Assembly (NCBI GenBank): GCA_046758845.1
Contig: JBHIBA010000078.1
Span: 1 to 16,054 of the forward strand
Direction of reading: 5' to 3'
Source of the DNA: JBHIBA01 sp046758845
GTDB taxonomy: Bacteria; UBA8248; JACPRG01; G963555815
DNA length: 16,054 bases
This document shows positions 1 to 7,498 of this stretch, piece after piece. Below the pieces are notes generated by a model. It was not told the origin of the DNA and did no database searches. It saw only the letters and a program-made list of their open reading frames with translations. The first letter of the stretch is position 1; each line of letters starts with the position of its first letter. The translations under genes were made by a program, and so were the position numbers.

Positions 1-20
1 TCAAAAGTTTTGCTGGGGGG

Positions 21-55
21 TGCGGGGGGGCGCCTTTCAAAAAGCGCCCCCCGCA
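21..55. other. Strong GC hairpin upstream of purE
   Basis: A perfect 9-bp stem (GGGGGGCGC at 25-33 with GCGCCCCCC at 44-52) closes a 10-nt loop. It extends by TGC/GCA (21-23 with 53-55) across one bulged G at 24. Neither side has a clear T-run, so it is not a classical intrinsic terminator. It could end transcription from a gene left of the window or be a dispersed intergenic palindrome. The structure is seen directly; the role is not known. Confidence 0.55.
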
Positions 56-120
56 GAAAGCAGAAGCCGGTTTTCATAGAAGCCCGGGTTCATAACCGCC
101 AGATTCAAAGGGACGTTTAG

Positions 121-618
121 ATGGCCGCCCCCCTTGTCGGCATCCTGATGGGCAGCGACAGCGACCACCCGGTCATGTCGGAGGCCTTGTCCGTCCTGGA
201 GGCCCTCGAAATTCCCCATGAATTCCTCGTCGCCTCCGCTCACCGGACCCCCGACCGGGTGAGACATTACGTCCGGCGGGCCGAGGAGCGGGGGGTGAAG
301 GTCTTCATCGCCGGTGCGGGCGGGGCGGCTCATCTGGCGGGCGTCGTGGCGGGGGAAACCCTTCGCCCGGTCATCGGCGTTCCGCTAGGCAGCACGCTCA
401 GCGGCATCGACTCGATCCTCTCGACCGCTCAGATGCCGGGGGGCGTTCCCGTGGCCACGATGGCCGTCGGCAAGTCCGGGGCCTACAACGCCGCGATCCT
501 GGCCGCTGAGATCCTCGCGCTGAGCGACGAAAGACTCGCCGCCCGCCTGAAAGCCCATCGGGAGAAAGCGGCCGCCGCCGTCACGGAGAAGTCCAAGCGC
601 ATCGGGGGTCTCGGATGA
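121..618 (+). CDS. purE: PurE, N5-carboxyaminoimidazole ribonucleotide mutase
   Basis: This 165-aa protein is the cytoplasmic class I PurE. It moves the carboxyl group of N5-CAIR to give CAIR in de novo purine synthesis, normally after PurK. Visible signatures are GSDSD at 11-15 (phosphate binding), SAHRTP at 39-44 with the catalytic His41, GAGGAAHL at 65-72, and the STAQMPGGVPVATMAVG stretch at 101-117. Length matches class I PurE. The ATG is preceded by AAAGGGA about 7-8 nt upstream. No purK is visible; it may lie outside the window. The stop overlaps the start of the next gene (ATGA), so the two are probably translationally coupled, although their pathways differ. The class I mutase is favoured over a class II carboxylase from overall motif layout; this distinction is inferred. 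Confidence 0.96.
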   Translation: MAAPLVGILMGSDSDHPVMSEALSVLEALEIPHEFLVASAHRTPDRVRHYVRRAEERGVKVFIAGAGGAAHLAGVVAGETLRPVIGVPLGSTLSGIDSILSTAQMPGGVPVATMAVGKSGAYNAAILAAEILALSDERLAARLKAHREKAAAAVTEKSKRIGGLG

Positions 619-1265
619 CCTCACGAAAGACAGCGCCCCGGAGGCTGGTGGTCAACCCGGAAGACCCCGAGGCCTCGGTCCTGGCCGAGGCCGCGCGGAT
701 TCTCCGGGCCGGCGGCCTTATCGGCCTTCCCACGGAGACTTTTTACGCCTTGGCGGCCGACGGCCTGAGCCGCGAAGCCGTCTCCCGCGCCCTGTCAGCC
801 AAGGGAAGAGACACGTCCAAGCCGGCGGGCCTTCTGGTCGCCGACGCGGAGATGGTCAGCGTGGCGGCGGAGCGCATTCCGGATGGCGCGCGCAGCCTCA
901 TGGAGCGATTCTGGCCCGGGCCGCTCAGCCTGATCCTCTCCGGCAAGAAAGGCCTCCCCCCGGGCGTCCTCGGGGAAAGGGGCGGAGTCAGCGTCCGCCT
1001 GCCCGCCTCAGCCGTGGCGGTTGGCCTGATCCGCCTGTTGGGTATTCCCGTCACGGCGACGAGCGCCAACCGCGCTGGAGATCCACCGCCCCGGACGGCC
1101 GATGAAGTCCTTCGGGGATTGGGAGAGAGCGTGGAAGCAGTCCTCGACGCGGGAGAGGCGCCCGGCGGTCTGCCGTCCACGTTGGTGGACGCGCGGGGAG
1201 AAAGTCCCGTTTTGCTCAGAGAAGGGGGGATACCCTGGGAGGAGGTCGTCGCCTGTACCGGTTGA
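615..1265 (+). CDS. tsaC: Threonylcarbamoyl-AMP synthase, TsaC/YrdC/Sua5 family
   Basis: This 216-aa protein makes L-threonylcarbamoyl-AMP from threonine, bicarbonate and ATP, the first step of the t6A37 modification of ANN-decoding tRNAs. Family signatures are PTETFYALAAD at 39-49, the K-x-R motif at K63/R65, WPGPLSLIL at 100-108, SVRLP at 126-130, TATSAN at 147-152 and STLVD at 188-192. The length covers only the YrdC domain, so it is the short TsaC type without the Sua5 C-terminal domain. The start ATG lies inside the purE stop (4-nt overlap), supporting co-translation. The related YciO proteins have weaker activity and cannot be excluded by eye, but the motifs are good. Confidence 0.93.
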   Translation: MTSRKTAPRRLVVNPEDPEASVLAEAARILRAGGLIGLPTETFYALAADGLSREAVSRALSAKGRDTSKPAGLLVADAEMVSVAAERIPDGARSLMERFWPGPLSLILSGKKGLPPGVLGERGGVSVRLPASAVAVGLIRLLGIPVTATSANRAGDPPPRTADEVLRGLGESVEAVLDAGEAPGGLPSTLVDARGESPVLLREGGIPWEEVVACTG

Positions 1266-1285
1266 TCAAGGACAGCCGGTGGCGG

Positions 1286-1294
1286 TGTTACAAT
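1286..1294 (+). promoter_or_regulatory. Putative extended -10 promoter for the LVIVD gene
   Basis: TGTTACAAT (TGn plus TACAAT at 1289-1294) lies between the tsaC stop and the next ATG at 1327, giving a predicted start of transcription near 1301. No good -35 is seen at 17 nt, which extended -10 promoters tolerate. A very similar TGTTATAAT precedes another gene at 11138-11146. Confidence 0.4.
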
Positions 1295-1326
1295 GTGGCT
1301 TCGCAGAAATTCTTCGGAGAGACCCA

Positions 1327-2463
1327 ATGTCCAAATACAAACACATCCACGGAACAGCCACGAACGTGCGCCGCGTCGGACGGACGGATGTGCAGGGAGG
1401 CGGCCAGGTGACCGTCGTCGGCAAGCGGGCCTACATCGGCCACATGAAGGCCCCCCACGGCACCACGATTCTGGACGTATCCGATCCCAAGAACATCCGC
1501 GCGCTCTCCCACGTAGAAATTCCCGAGAGAATCCACACCCACAAAGTCCGCGCCCAAGACGGCATCATGGTGGTCAACCTGGAGCAATACCCAAAAGGAA
1601 GCGGAGCCCAGGGGGGAATAAAAATTTACGACGTCTCGGACCCCACGCGGCCCAGGGAGCTATCCTTCTTCCACGCGGCGAATACGGGCGTCCACCGCTT
1701 CGATTTCGACGGACGATACGTTTACTTCTCGCCCGAGATGGAAGGGTACTTGGGGAACATCGTGATGATCGTGGACCTCAACAATCCGGAAAAGCCGGAG
1801 GAGGTAGGCCGGTGGTGGCTTCCGGGCCAATGGGCGGCAGGGGGAGAGACGCCCACCTGGGAGGGGAGCCGGAATCGCTGTCACCACCCCCTCCGTCTGG
1901 GGGACCGGCTTTACACCAGCTACTGGCACGGGGGGTTCGTCATCCTGGACATCTCCGACATGACGAAACCCAAGATGGTGAGCCACCTGGACTGGAGCCC
2001 GCCCTATCCCTGTCCCACGCACACGGCCCTTCCCATCCCCCACGAGATCCGGGGCCGGAAGTTCCTGGCGGTGACCGACGAGGACATCGCCGACCGGCTG
2101 GCGCCCCGGCCCAACGGGTGGTTCTGGATCGTGGACATCACGGAGGAGACCAACCCCGTCCCCGTCTCTACGTGGAATCTTCCTAAGGAGGACGACTTCG
2201 ACCCGAACGAGTGGTTCGGGGCTCACCAGCCCCAGGAGCAGGTGTTCGAGAACAACCTGATCTTCGTGACGTGGTTCGCCGGGGGAATGCGCGTGCTGGA
2301 CATCAGCGACCCGTACCGCCCAGAGGAGGTGGGGTGCTTCGTTCCCGAGCCCGGCAAGGGACAGACCATGGTCCAGAGCAACGACGTCTTCGTGGACAAA
2401 GACGGCCTGATCTACCTCCTCGACCGCTTCGACGGCCTCGAGGTCCTCGAATTCACGGGCTGA
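1327..2463 (+). CDS. LVIVD-repeat beta-propeller protein
   Basis: This 378-aa protein consists of repeated blades ending in [I/V]-[V/L]-D-[V/I]-S-D-P-like motifs: about residues 48-54, 100-106, 147-154, 206-211, 268-277 and 323-329, suggesting a six-bladed propeller. No signal peptide is seen. Conserved-looking His and Cys positions (CHH at 185-187, H232, H300) recall the metal sites of the selenium-binding-protein/methanethiol-oxidase propellers, but the match is only by eye. I chose ATG 1327 because GGAGAG lies 5 nt upstream and the repeats start right after; the frame stays open upstream into tsaC, but that part is its antiphase shadow. It heads a plus-strand run of metabolic genes (M24 protein, SDR, amidohydrolase). 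The enzymatic role is unknown. Confidence 0.85.
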   Translation: MSKYKHIHGTATNVRRVGRTDVQGGGQVTVVGKRAYIGHMKAPHGTTILDVSDPKNIRALSHVEIPERIHTHKVRAQDGIMVVNLEQYPKGSGAQGGIKIYDVSDPTRPRELSFFHAANTGVHRFDFDGRYVYFSPEMEGYLGNIVMIVDLNNPEKPEEVGRWWLPGQWAAGGETPTWEGSRNRCHHPLRLGDRLYTSYWHGGFVILDISDMTKPKMVSHLDWSPPYPCPTHTALPIPHEIRGRKFLAVTDEDIADRLAPRPNGWFWIVDITEETNPVPVSTWNLPKEDDFDPNEWFGAHQPQEQVFENNLIFVTWFAGGMRVLDISDPYRPEEVGCFVPEPGKGQTMVQSNDVFVDKDGLIYLLDRFDGLEVLEFTG

Positions 2464-2570
2464 TCCCCGACAGGTCACGCCACGGGAATGACGCGGGTAG
2501 CAGCTCCGACGCCCGCCAACGCGAACCCGCCCGAAGCAAACGGGACATTTTTCGCGAAGGGAGACGCGCG

Positions 2571-3707
2571 ATGATCTCCAAGCGGGCCAGCCTTTCCCCG
2601 CGCGAACGCGAGCGGCGACACCGAGCCCTGCGCCAGGCGATGGCCGAAGCCGGCTTCGACGTCCTCCTCTTCGCTTCGCTGGGACACGACAACCAGCGCG
2701 GCCCCGTCCGCTACGTCTCGAACTGGCGGAGCCCGACGTTCTCCGACTACGTTCTCCTCCCACGAAACGGAGAGATGACCCTTTGCACCCACTACCCGAA
2801 GTACGTGGACCTGGCGAGGGAGCACTGCGGCGTGGAGTCGGCGGTCGCAACCCCTTACGGCCAGGAGGACTCGGCCGTGATTGCGCGACTGCTGGCCGAT
2901 TGGGGAGCGAAGCGCGTGGGCCTCGTCAGCCCGGCGACTACGTCGGCCAAGTTCTATCAGTCCCTCCTCGCAGGCCTTCCCGCCGGGGTCGAGACGGTTG
3001 ATGCCACCGAGCTCTTCGAGGCCGTCCGATGCACCAAGAGCGAGGAGGAGATCGCCCTCATCCGAGAGGCGGCGAAGCTCGGAGACCTGGCCTTTGAAAC
3101 CTTTTGCGAGGCCGTCCGGCCCGGCCGCAGGGAGTACGAGGTGCTGGCGGATGTGGAGCACGCCCTTCGCCTTCGCGGGGCGGAGGAGGTATTCTTCATC
3201 GTCGGCTCGGGGGAGAGGCCCGTCAACCGGTTCTGGGACATGGCGGATCGCACCCTGCAACAGGGCGATACGGTCATCTTCTGCATCGAACACTGCGCCT
3301 CGGGCGGGTACTGGAGCCAGTTCGTCCGGACCGTCACGCTCGGGCCGCCGAGAGAGGACGTCCGCCGGACCTATGGCGTTTTGCATCAGGCGCTGCGGCG
3401 GGCCGAAGAGTCTCTCAGGCCGGGGGTCTTGGCCTGTGAAGTCGCCCGGATGATTACGGAGACCGTCACCTCGGCCGGGCTGAAAGAGGGGAACCACGCG
3501 GGCCATGGGCAGGGACTCGACATCGTGGAAGCGCCCTTCCTGGGCTCGACGAATCAAACCCCCCTGGCGGCCGGGATGCACATGATCCTCCATCCGCACG
3601 TGGCTTTTGCAGAAGGAGGGGGCCTTTGGGTGGGCGACCCCTATCTGGTGACCGCTTCCGGGCCGGTTCGCCTGACGGCCACGCCGCAGGATTTGATTCA
3701 GATATAG
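2571..3707 (+). CDS. M24 (creatinase/aminopeptidase-fold) protein with degenerate metal site
   Basis: This 378-aa protein has the two-domain layout of creatinase and Xaa-Pro peptidases: an N-terminal creatinase-like domain (about 15-150) and a C-terminal pita-bread domain (about 158-370). The catalytic-type histidine is present in GHGQG (H312). The five classical metal ligands are mostly replaced: Glu240 and Gln250 stand where two Asp are expected, His341 where the first Glu is expected (HP instead of EP), and Gly355 where the last Glu is expected. It is therefore unlikely to be an ordinary metallopeptidase. Creatinase itself is metal-free and keeps the His, so a C-N hydrolase on a small amide is plausible. 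ATG 2571 follows GAAGGGAGA. The adjacent SDR and hydantoinase-type amidohydrolase favour a small-molecule pathway. Substrate unknown. Confidence 0.85.
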   Translation: MISKRASLSPRERERRHRALRQAMAEAGFDVLLFASLGHDNQRGPVRYVSNWRSPTFSDYVLLPRNGEMTLCTHYPKYVDLAREHCGVESAVATPYGQEDSAVIARLLADWGAKRVGLVSPATTSAKFYQSLLAGLPAGVETVDATELFEAVRCTKSEEEIALIREAAKLGDLAFETFCEAVRPGRREYEVLADVEHALRLRGAEEVFFIVGSGERPVNRFWDMADRTLQQGDTVIFCIEHCASGGYWSQFVRTVTLGPPREDVRRTYGVLHQALRRAEESLRPGVLACEVARMITETVTSAGLKEGNHAGHGQGLDIVEAPFLGSTNQTPLAAGMHMILHPHVAFAEGGGLWVGDPYLVTASGPVRLTATPQDLIQI

Positions 3708-3737
3708 GAACCGCAGAAGGAGTCGGCCGAAACCGTA

Positions 3738-3753
3738 GGGTCTTGAGAGACCC
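3738..3753. other. Intergenic hairpin between M24 gene and SDR
   Basis: GGGTCT-TGAG-AGACCC forms a perfect 6-bp stem with a tetraloop, 31 nt after the M24 stop codon. No T-run follows, so it may be an mRNA processing or stabilising element rather than a terminator. Confidence 0.35.
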
Positions 3754-3792
3754 GCGCATTCCTGAGGGCCGAGCTAACGCGCAGAGGTGTGG

Positions 3793-4560
3793 ATGGGGAC
3801 TCGGTTGGCGGGCAAAATAGCCGTTGTGACCGGCGCGGGACGCGGCATCGGGGAAAAAGTCGCGCGCGCCTTTTGCCAGGAGGGGGCCCGGGTGGTTCTG
3901 ACGGCGCGTACCGCGCAACAGGTCCAACAGACAGCGTCCGCCCTGAGCGCTCATGGCTTCTCGGCTCTCGCCGTGCCTGGCGATGTAGGGGAAGACGCAG
4001 ATGTAGGTTTCCTGTTCGCCAAGGCCCGGGAAGTCTTCGGCCCTGTAGAGATTCTGGTGAACAACGCCGGCGCTAACCTCTGCAAGCCTTTCAGCGAACT
4101 GGAGATCGAGGAATGGGACCGGTTGTTGAGAACCAACCTGAGGGGTCCATTCCTCTGCAGCCGCGAGGCCCTGAAGGACATGGTTCCGAAGGGAGAGGGC
4201 GTCATTCTGAACATCAGCTCGAGGCTTGGCGAGCGGGCGCTGCCGCAATTTACTGCATACTGCGCTTCCAAGTTCGGGCTGGAAGGATTTACGCGCTCGC
4301 TCGCGATGGAGGTGGAATCCAAGGGTATTCGTGTGAACACCCTGCACCCGGGGGGGGTGACCAACACCGCCATTGGCGCCGCCACGGCCCCCCCCGATCT
4401 CCCGCGCGAACGGTGGCTTCCCGCCGACATCGTTTGTGAGCCGGCCATCTACCTCGCCTCCGAGGCGGGGCGAGACGTCACCGGCCAGTGCATCAATGCC
4501 TCCGAATGGTTGAAAGCCAGGAAGCCCGAAAGGCGAACGGGGAAAGAGGGACCCGGATGA
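3793..4560 (+). CDS. Short-chain dehydrogenase/reductase (SDR), classical
   Basis: This 255-aa oxidoreductase has the classical SDR fold. It shows the cofactor motif TGAGRGIG (13-20), NNAG (90-93), the active-site serine in NISS (Ser142/143), and Tyr156-x3-Lys160 (YCASK). The VNTLHPG segment at 181-187 fits the usual VN..PG motif. After the second strand the residues are T-A-R (38-40) rather than an acidic residue, which favours NADP(H), as an inference. I start at ATG 3793, five nt after AGAGG; a GTG two codons earlier (3787) is less well placed. It ends 31 nt before the amidohydrolase start, so co-transcription is likely. The C-terminal tail (about 240-255) is basic and probably disordered. 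Substrate cannot be read from sequence. Confidence 0.92.
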   Translation: MGTRLAGKIAVVTGAGRGIGEKVARAFCQEGARVVLTARTAQQVQQTASALSAHGFSALAVPGDVGEDADVGFLFAKAREVFGPVEILVNNAGANLCKPFSELEIEEWDRLLRTNLRGPFLCSREALKDMVPKGEGVILNISSRLGERALPQFTAYCASKFGLEGFTRSLAMEVESKGIRVNTLHPGGVTNTAIGAATAPPDLPRERWLPADIVCEPAIYLASEAGRDVTGQCINASEWLKARKPERRTGKEGPG

Positions 4561-4591
4561 AGGGTCAACCCCTGAAAAGGAAAAGGAACCC

Positions 4592-5986
4592 ATGCAGGCG
4601 GATTTGAACATCGTCGGGGGGACGCTGGTTCTTCCGGGTTCGGGGCTTATGCGCGCGGGGGTTTCCATCTGGCAGGGAAAAATCTTCTCGGTCGCCGTCG
4701 AGCGCGCGCTTCCCCCCGCCCGTGAGGTCTTGGACGCTTCCGGACTCCACGTGTTTCCGGGTATTTTCGACCCCCACGTCCATCTCGGATTTTCCGGGAG
4801 CTTCGCCAACGACTGCCGGACGGAGAGTCTTTCCGCCCTGGCGGCGGGGACGACCACCCTCTCGGCCCTCCTGCGGGAGCCGGGCTCCTACCTGGATCTC
4901 TTCCCCGACTTTCTTCGCGACGCCGAGGACAACCTGTACACGGACATCGTCTTTTCCCTCAAGCTCGGCGACGAGGCGCAGGTGGCCGAGATCCCCGACT
5001 ACGTGGACCGGCTCGGCATCACCGCCTTCAAGATGTACCAGTATGGTCTTCCGGGCATCATCGAGTTCGATGACGACGGCCTGATGTTCATGGCCATGAG
5101 GACGCTGGCGAGGCTCGGCGAACCTACCTTTTTGGCTATCCACTGCGAAGACGAGTCCCTCGTCGTCCGCGCCACCGAGCGCGTCCGCCGCGAACGCAAG
5201 GAAGGAACCCTGGCCGATTGGGCGGACACCCACCCCGTCGAGGCCGAGGAGCAGGGCGTCGTTCGGGCGGCGTACCTTTCCGAAGTGACCGGCGCCCGCG
5301 TCTACATCGTCCACCTCTCCACCGCCCTGGGGGCCAAGAGGCTGCGCGAACTGCGGCGGCGCAACCCGAACCTTCTCGTGGAGACGACCTCCCCGAACCT
5401 CTCCATCACCAAGTTCTCGAAGAAAGGATTCCTGGCCAAGATGTCGCCGCCCTTTCGGACGCCGCAGGACGTGGACGCGCTCTGGGAGGCCCTCCGCGAA
5501 GACGTTATCGACACCCTCGGCACGGACCATACGCCCCGGACCCGCGCGGAAAAGAATCCGGGGGGCGGCCTTTGGGGGTCCAAGACCGGGATCGCCGCCG
5601 CCGGGACCCACCTGCCGGCAATTCTCCACGAGGGGTATCACAAACGCGGCGTCCCCCTCGTCAAGATCGCCGAGGCGGCCAGCCGCAACCCGGCCCGCAT
5701 CTTCGGCATCTATCCGCAGAAAGGAGCGATCGCCCCCGGGAGCGACGCCGATCTGGCTCTGGTTGACCTCGAAACCGAGAAGCGAGTCCGCGCGGAGGAC
5801 CTGCACTCCTTCGCCGGCTTCAGCCTTTACGAAGGAGACGTTCTCAAAGGGTGGCCGAAGGTCGTCATCCAAGGAGGAAGGATCGCCATCCAGGACGGAG
5901 AGGTGCGGGCGGAGCCGGGCGCCGGGCGCTACTTGCGACGGAAACTCGCTTGTGGCCGCCGCGCCAAGGAGATCATAGAGGGCTGA
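4592..5986 (+). CDS. Cyclic amidohydrolase (hydantoinase/dihydroorotase/allantoinase family)
   Basis: This 464-aa cytoplasmic metalloenzyme opens cyclic amides. All expected binuclear-metal ligands are visible: HVH at His62/His64, a probable carboxylated Lys147 in FKMYQYG, His184 (AIHCED), His241 (IVHLST) and Asp312 in GTDHTP. The small C-terminal beta region with DADLALVD (about 385-392) completes the urease-type composite domain. Length is typical of dihydropyrimidinase/hydantoinase and allantoinase. A purine-rich GGAAAAGGAA ends 3 nt before the ATG. Since no other pyrimidine gene is nearby and its neighbours are an SDR and a creatinase-fold protein, catabolism of a hydantoin-like or ureide substrate is more likely than pyrimidine biosynthesis. 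The exact substrate remains open. Confidence 0.93.
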   Translation: MQADLNIVGGTLVLPGSGLMRAGVSIWQGKIFSVAVERALPPAREVLDASGLHVFPGIFDPHVHLGFSGSFANDCRTESLSALAAGTTTLSALLREPGSYLDLFPDFLRDAEDNLYTDIVFSLKLGDEAQVAEIPDYVDRLGITAFKMYQYGLPGIIEFDDDGLMFMAMRTLARLGEPTFLAIHCEDESLVVRATERVRRERKEGTLADWADTHPVEAEEQGVVRAAYLSEVTGARVYIVHLSTALGAKRLRELRRRNPNLLVETTSPNLSITKFSKKGFLAKMSPPFRTPQDVDALWEALREDVIDTLGTDHTPRTRAEKNPGGGLWGSKTGIAAAGTHLPAILHEGYHKRGVPLVKIAEAASRNPARIFGIYPQKGAIAPGSDADLALVDLETEKRVRAEDLHSFAGFSLYEGDVLKGWPKVVIQGGRIAIQDGEVRAEPGAGRYLRRKLACGRRAKEIIEG

Positions 5987-6011
5987 GCCCGCGCGCCCAA
6001 GCGTAGACAGG

Positions 6012-6245
6012 TTAGGTTCTCACCGAGAACATCTTGTCCACTTCCTTCGGCAGCTCGACGGCCACGAAAAGCTCCTCCGGGAAAAGATAGTCTTCCCCAG
6101 ACTCATCGACGACCCGCAGGAGTCCACGCTTGCGGGCCTCAGCGTCGGGAATCATTCGGTAGATCCGTCGGACCACCAAGGAGGCTTTGTAGCCAGCGTT
6201 CTTCACGCAGACTACGTACGGTGTTTCTTGGCTACGTCGTTTCAT
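6012..6245 (-). CDS. Small conserved-type protein, last gene of cassette
   Basis: This 77-aa soluble protein has no signal peptide or membrane segment. It carries a distinctive core, with VVCVKNAGYKASLVVRRIY near the N-terminus and DESGEDYLFPEELFV in the middle, which I recognise as a recurring pattern of uncharacterised bacterial proteins without an assigned function. The layout (beta strands around an acidic DESGEDYLFP turn) suggests a compact SH3-like or antitoxin-sized fold, but that is speculation. Its ATG overlaps the stop of the preceding minus-strand gene (ATGA, 6242-6245), so the two are translationally coupled. It ends only 25 bp from the convergent amidohydrolase gene. Confidence 0.75.
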   Translation of the reverse strand: MKRRSQETPYVVCVKNAGYKASLVVRRIYRMIPDAEARKRGLLRVVDESGEDYLFPEELFVAVELPKEVDKMFSVRT

Positions 6246-6562
6246 GGCTGTTCACTTAGAATCTTCTTCACCTTAAATTCCTTCCGGCCGATTCCGTGCG
6301 CCTCATACCAATGGACCTCCGCAGTGCAGATCGTACCATCAGGAAGGCGTACGCTGGCAACCCCTTTCCGCTTCCTCCACCGGCCAGGCCCGTATACCCT
6401 GCGGAGACGGTCGAGCTCTCGGATGCCCCGGCCGACGGCGATGGTCTCGGGCCGGGAGATCTTCCCAATGACCTCGATCCCCACGTTCCTCCCTTCCACT
6501 TGAAGGAGGACATCGCTTCTCCTGACAATCCAGCCTCGCCTCTCAGCGGCGGGCAAGTCCAA
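6242..6562 (-). CDS. Small protein coupled to the 77-aa gene, function unknown
   Basis: This 106-aa soluble, basic protein contains a GRNVGIEVIGKISRPETI segment, a GIRELDRLRRVYGPGRWRKRKG segment and an ending VHWYEAHGIGRKEFKVKKIL, which I recall as a recurring uncharacterised family often beside the 77-aa partner. The start is odd. The only in-frame start is TTG (6562 or 6556), but the strong AGGAGGAGG lies about 15 nt before it, directly in front of an ATG in another frame that stops after 11 codons. Either the TTG is used with long spacing, or a small indel has shifted the true start. It follows the CBS-HEPN gene by 23 nt and overlaps the next gene by 4 nt. The many Arg/Lys residues could contact RNA or DNA; this is a guess. 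Confidence 0.68.
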   Translation of the reverse strand: MDLPAAERRGWIVRRSDVLLQVEGRNVGIEVIGKISRPETIAVGRGIRELDRLRRVYGPGRWRKRKGVASVRLPDGTICTAEVHWYEAHGIGRKEFKVKKILSEQP

Positions 6563-6585
6563 CTGCTGCGTCCAGCATCCTCCTC

Positions 6586-7485
6586 CTATTCACCGGCGGT
6601 CTTACGGGCGCGCCTCGCTGCGCGCCTGCCTGGCCCAGGTCCTCTAGCCGTGAGCTTCCTAACTCTGGCATACAGATCCGCTATGGATGCGACGGTCGCC
6701 CGCACCTCCTTAACGTCGTCCTGATTGAGCACGAGAGGGCGCACGGGGTGCATCACGCGGTTTCTCAGGCAAGGAATCTTCCCGCTCTGTTCCTTAAACT
6801 TCTCCCCGGAGCCGTAGCCGAGCCTCTCTCTGACTGCTTTGCTCTTGGAAATCACGTTGATTAACTGAGACAAGGTAGTTCCCGCAATGGGGGAACCAAT
6901 ATCGACCCCGCGGAGCTTGGTCACTTCCCAATAACCGAGAACTTGTACTTGGTGGTTTTCCGTGAGCACATTCACCCAGTCCAAGGGGTTCTCAAACTCC
7001 GACTCGACCAGACGGGCCATCTCCGACTCCAATTCGGCTAACAGCGGGTAAAGCGCCGCCCGAAAGTGCTGACGGTTCAAGTCGGACATTGTCAGCAGAC
7101 CATAGTTACGCTCACCGGGCTCGGTAGCCAATGATTTCCTAATTACGAGGATTGCTCGCCGCTGGCCCATCTTGTCAAGAACTTGCTCGACTGTCACGGA
7201 CGCGCCAATCTCAAAACGATGAGCTTCGTCACAAACTGCGGGGTCGTCTGAACTGAGAGGCTCTCCCTTATTGTACAAGCGCCGCAATCGTTCCGTTTCG
7301 ACCAAACCGAGCAAGCACTTCTTCTCAACATGGTAGACAGGTGCCTGGTCGTACCCGCGTCTTTCAAGCTCTGAGAGAATGGACTCATCGACTGGACCTG
7401 TGTTGACAGAAAGGCATTTCTCGAGTGGAACACATAGGGTTTCGAGTATATGATCAATCAGTATTCCAAGTTGATTCGAGAACAT
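6586..7485 (-). CDS. CBS-pair protein fused to a HEPN-type domain
   Basis: This 299-aa protein has two CBS-like modules (about 15-75, with PVYHVEKKCLLGLVET; and about 95-140, with ILVIRK and YGLLTMSDLN), then an alpha-helical region (about 142-275) ending in LRNRVMHPV. Arg241-x4-His246 matches the RN-x3-H active-site signature of HEPN ribonucleases. The tail (280-299) is Gly/Arg-rich. CBS pairs bind adenine nucleotides, so the domain order suggests a nucleotide-controlled RNase; neither activity is shown here. GAGGGAAA precedes the ATG and overlaps the stop of the upstream zinc-ribbon gene (13-nt gap), indicating coupling. The 5' half has lower GC than the flanking genes, in keeping with horizontal transfer. 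Alternative: an inactive HEPN used as a binding module. Confidence 0.8.
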   Translation of the reverse strand: MFSNQLGILIDHILETLCVPLEKCLSVNTGPVDESILSELERRGYDQAPVYHVEKKCLLGLVETERLRRLYNKGEPLSSDDPAVCDEAHRFEIGASVTVEQVLDKMGQRRAILVIRKSLATEPGERNYGLLTMSDLNRQHFRAALYPLLAELESEMARLVESEFENPLDWVNVLTENHQVQVLGYWEVTKLRGVDIGSPIAGTTLSQLINVISKSKAVRERLGYGSGEKFKEQSGKIPCLRNRVMHPVRPLVLNQDDVKEVRATVASIADLYARVRKLTARGPGPGRRAARRARKTAGE

Positions 7486-7498
7486 AAAGCCATTTCCC

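Noticed and set aside
1660..2850. 396-aa minus-strand open frame
   Set aside because: Antisense to the LVIVD gene and start of the M24 gene; composition is shadow-like.
4343..4358. G-run inside the plus-strand SDR gene
   Set aside because: Encodes the expected PGGV segment of the SDR in frame; no sign of a frameshift.
3466..4857. 463-aa minus-strand open frame
   Set aside because: Antisense to the SDR and parts of two neighbours; no domain seen.
4565..5872. 435-aa minus-strand open frame
   Set aside because: Antisense mirror of the amidohydrolase gene; low-complexity, no motifs.
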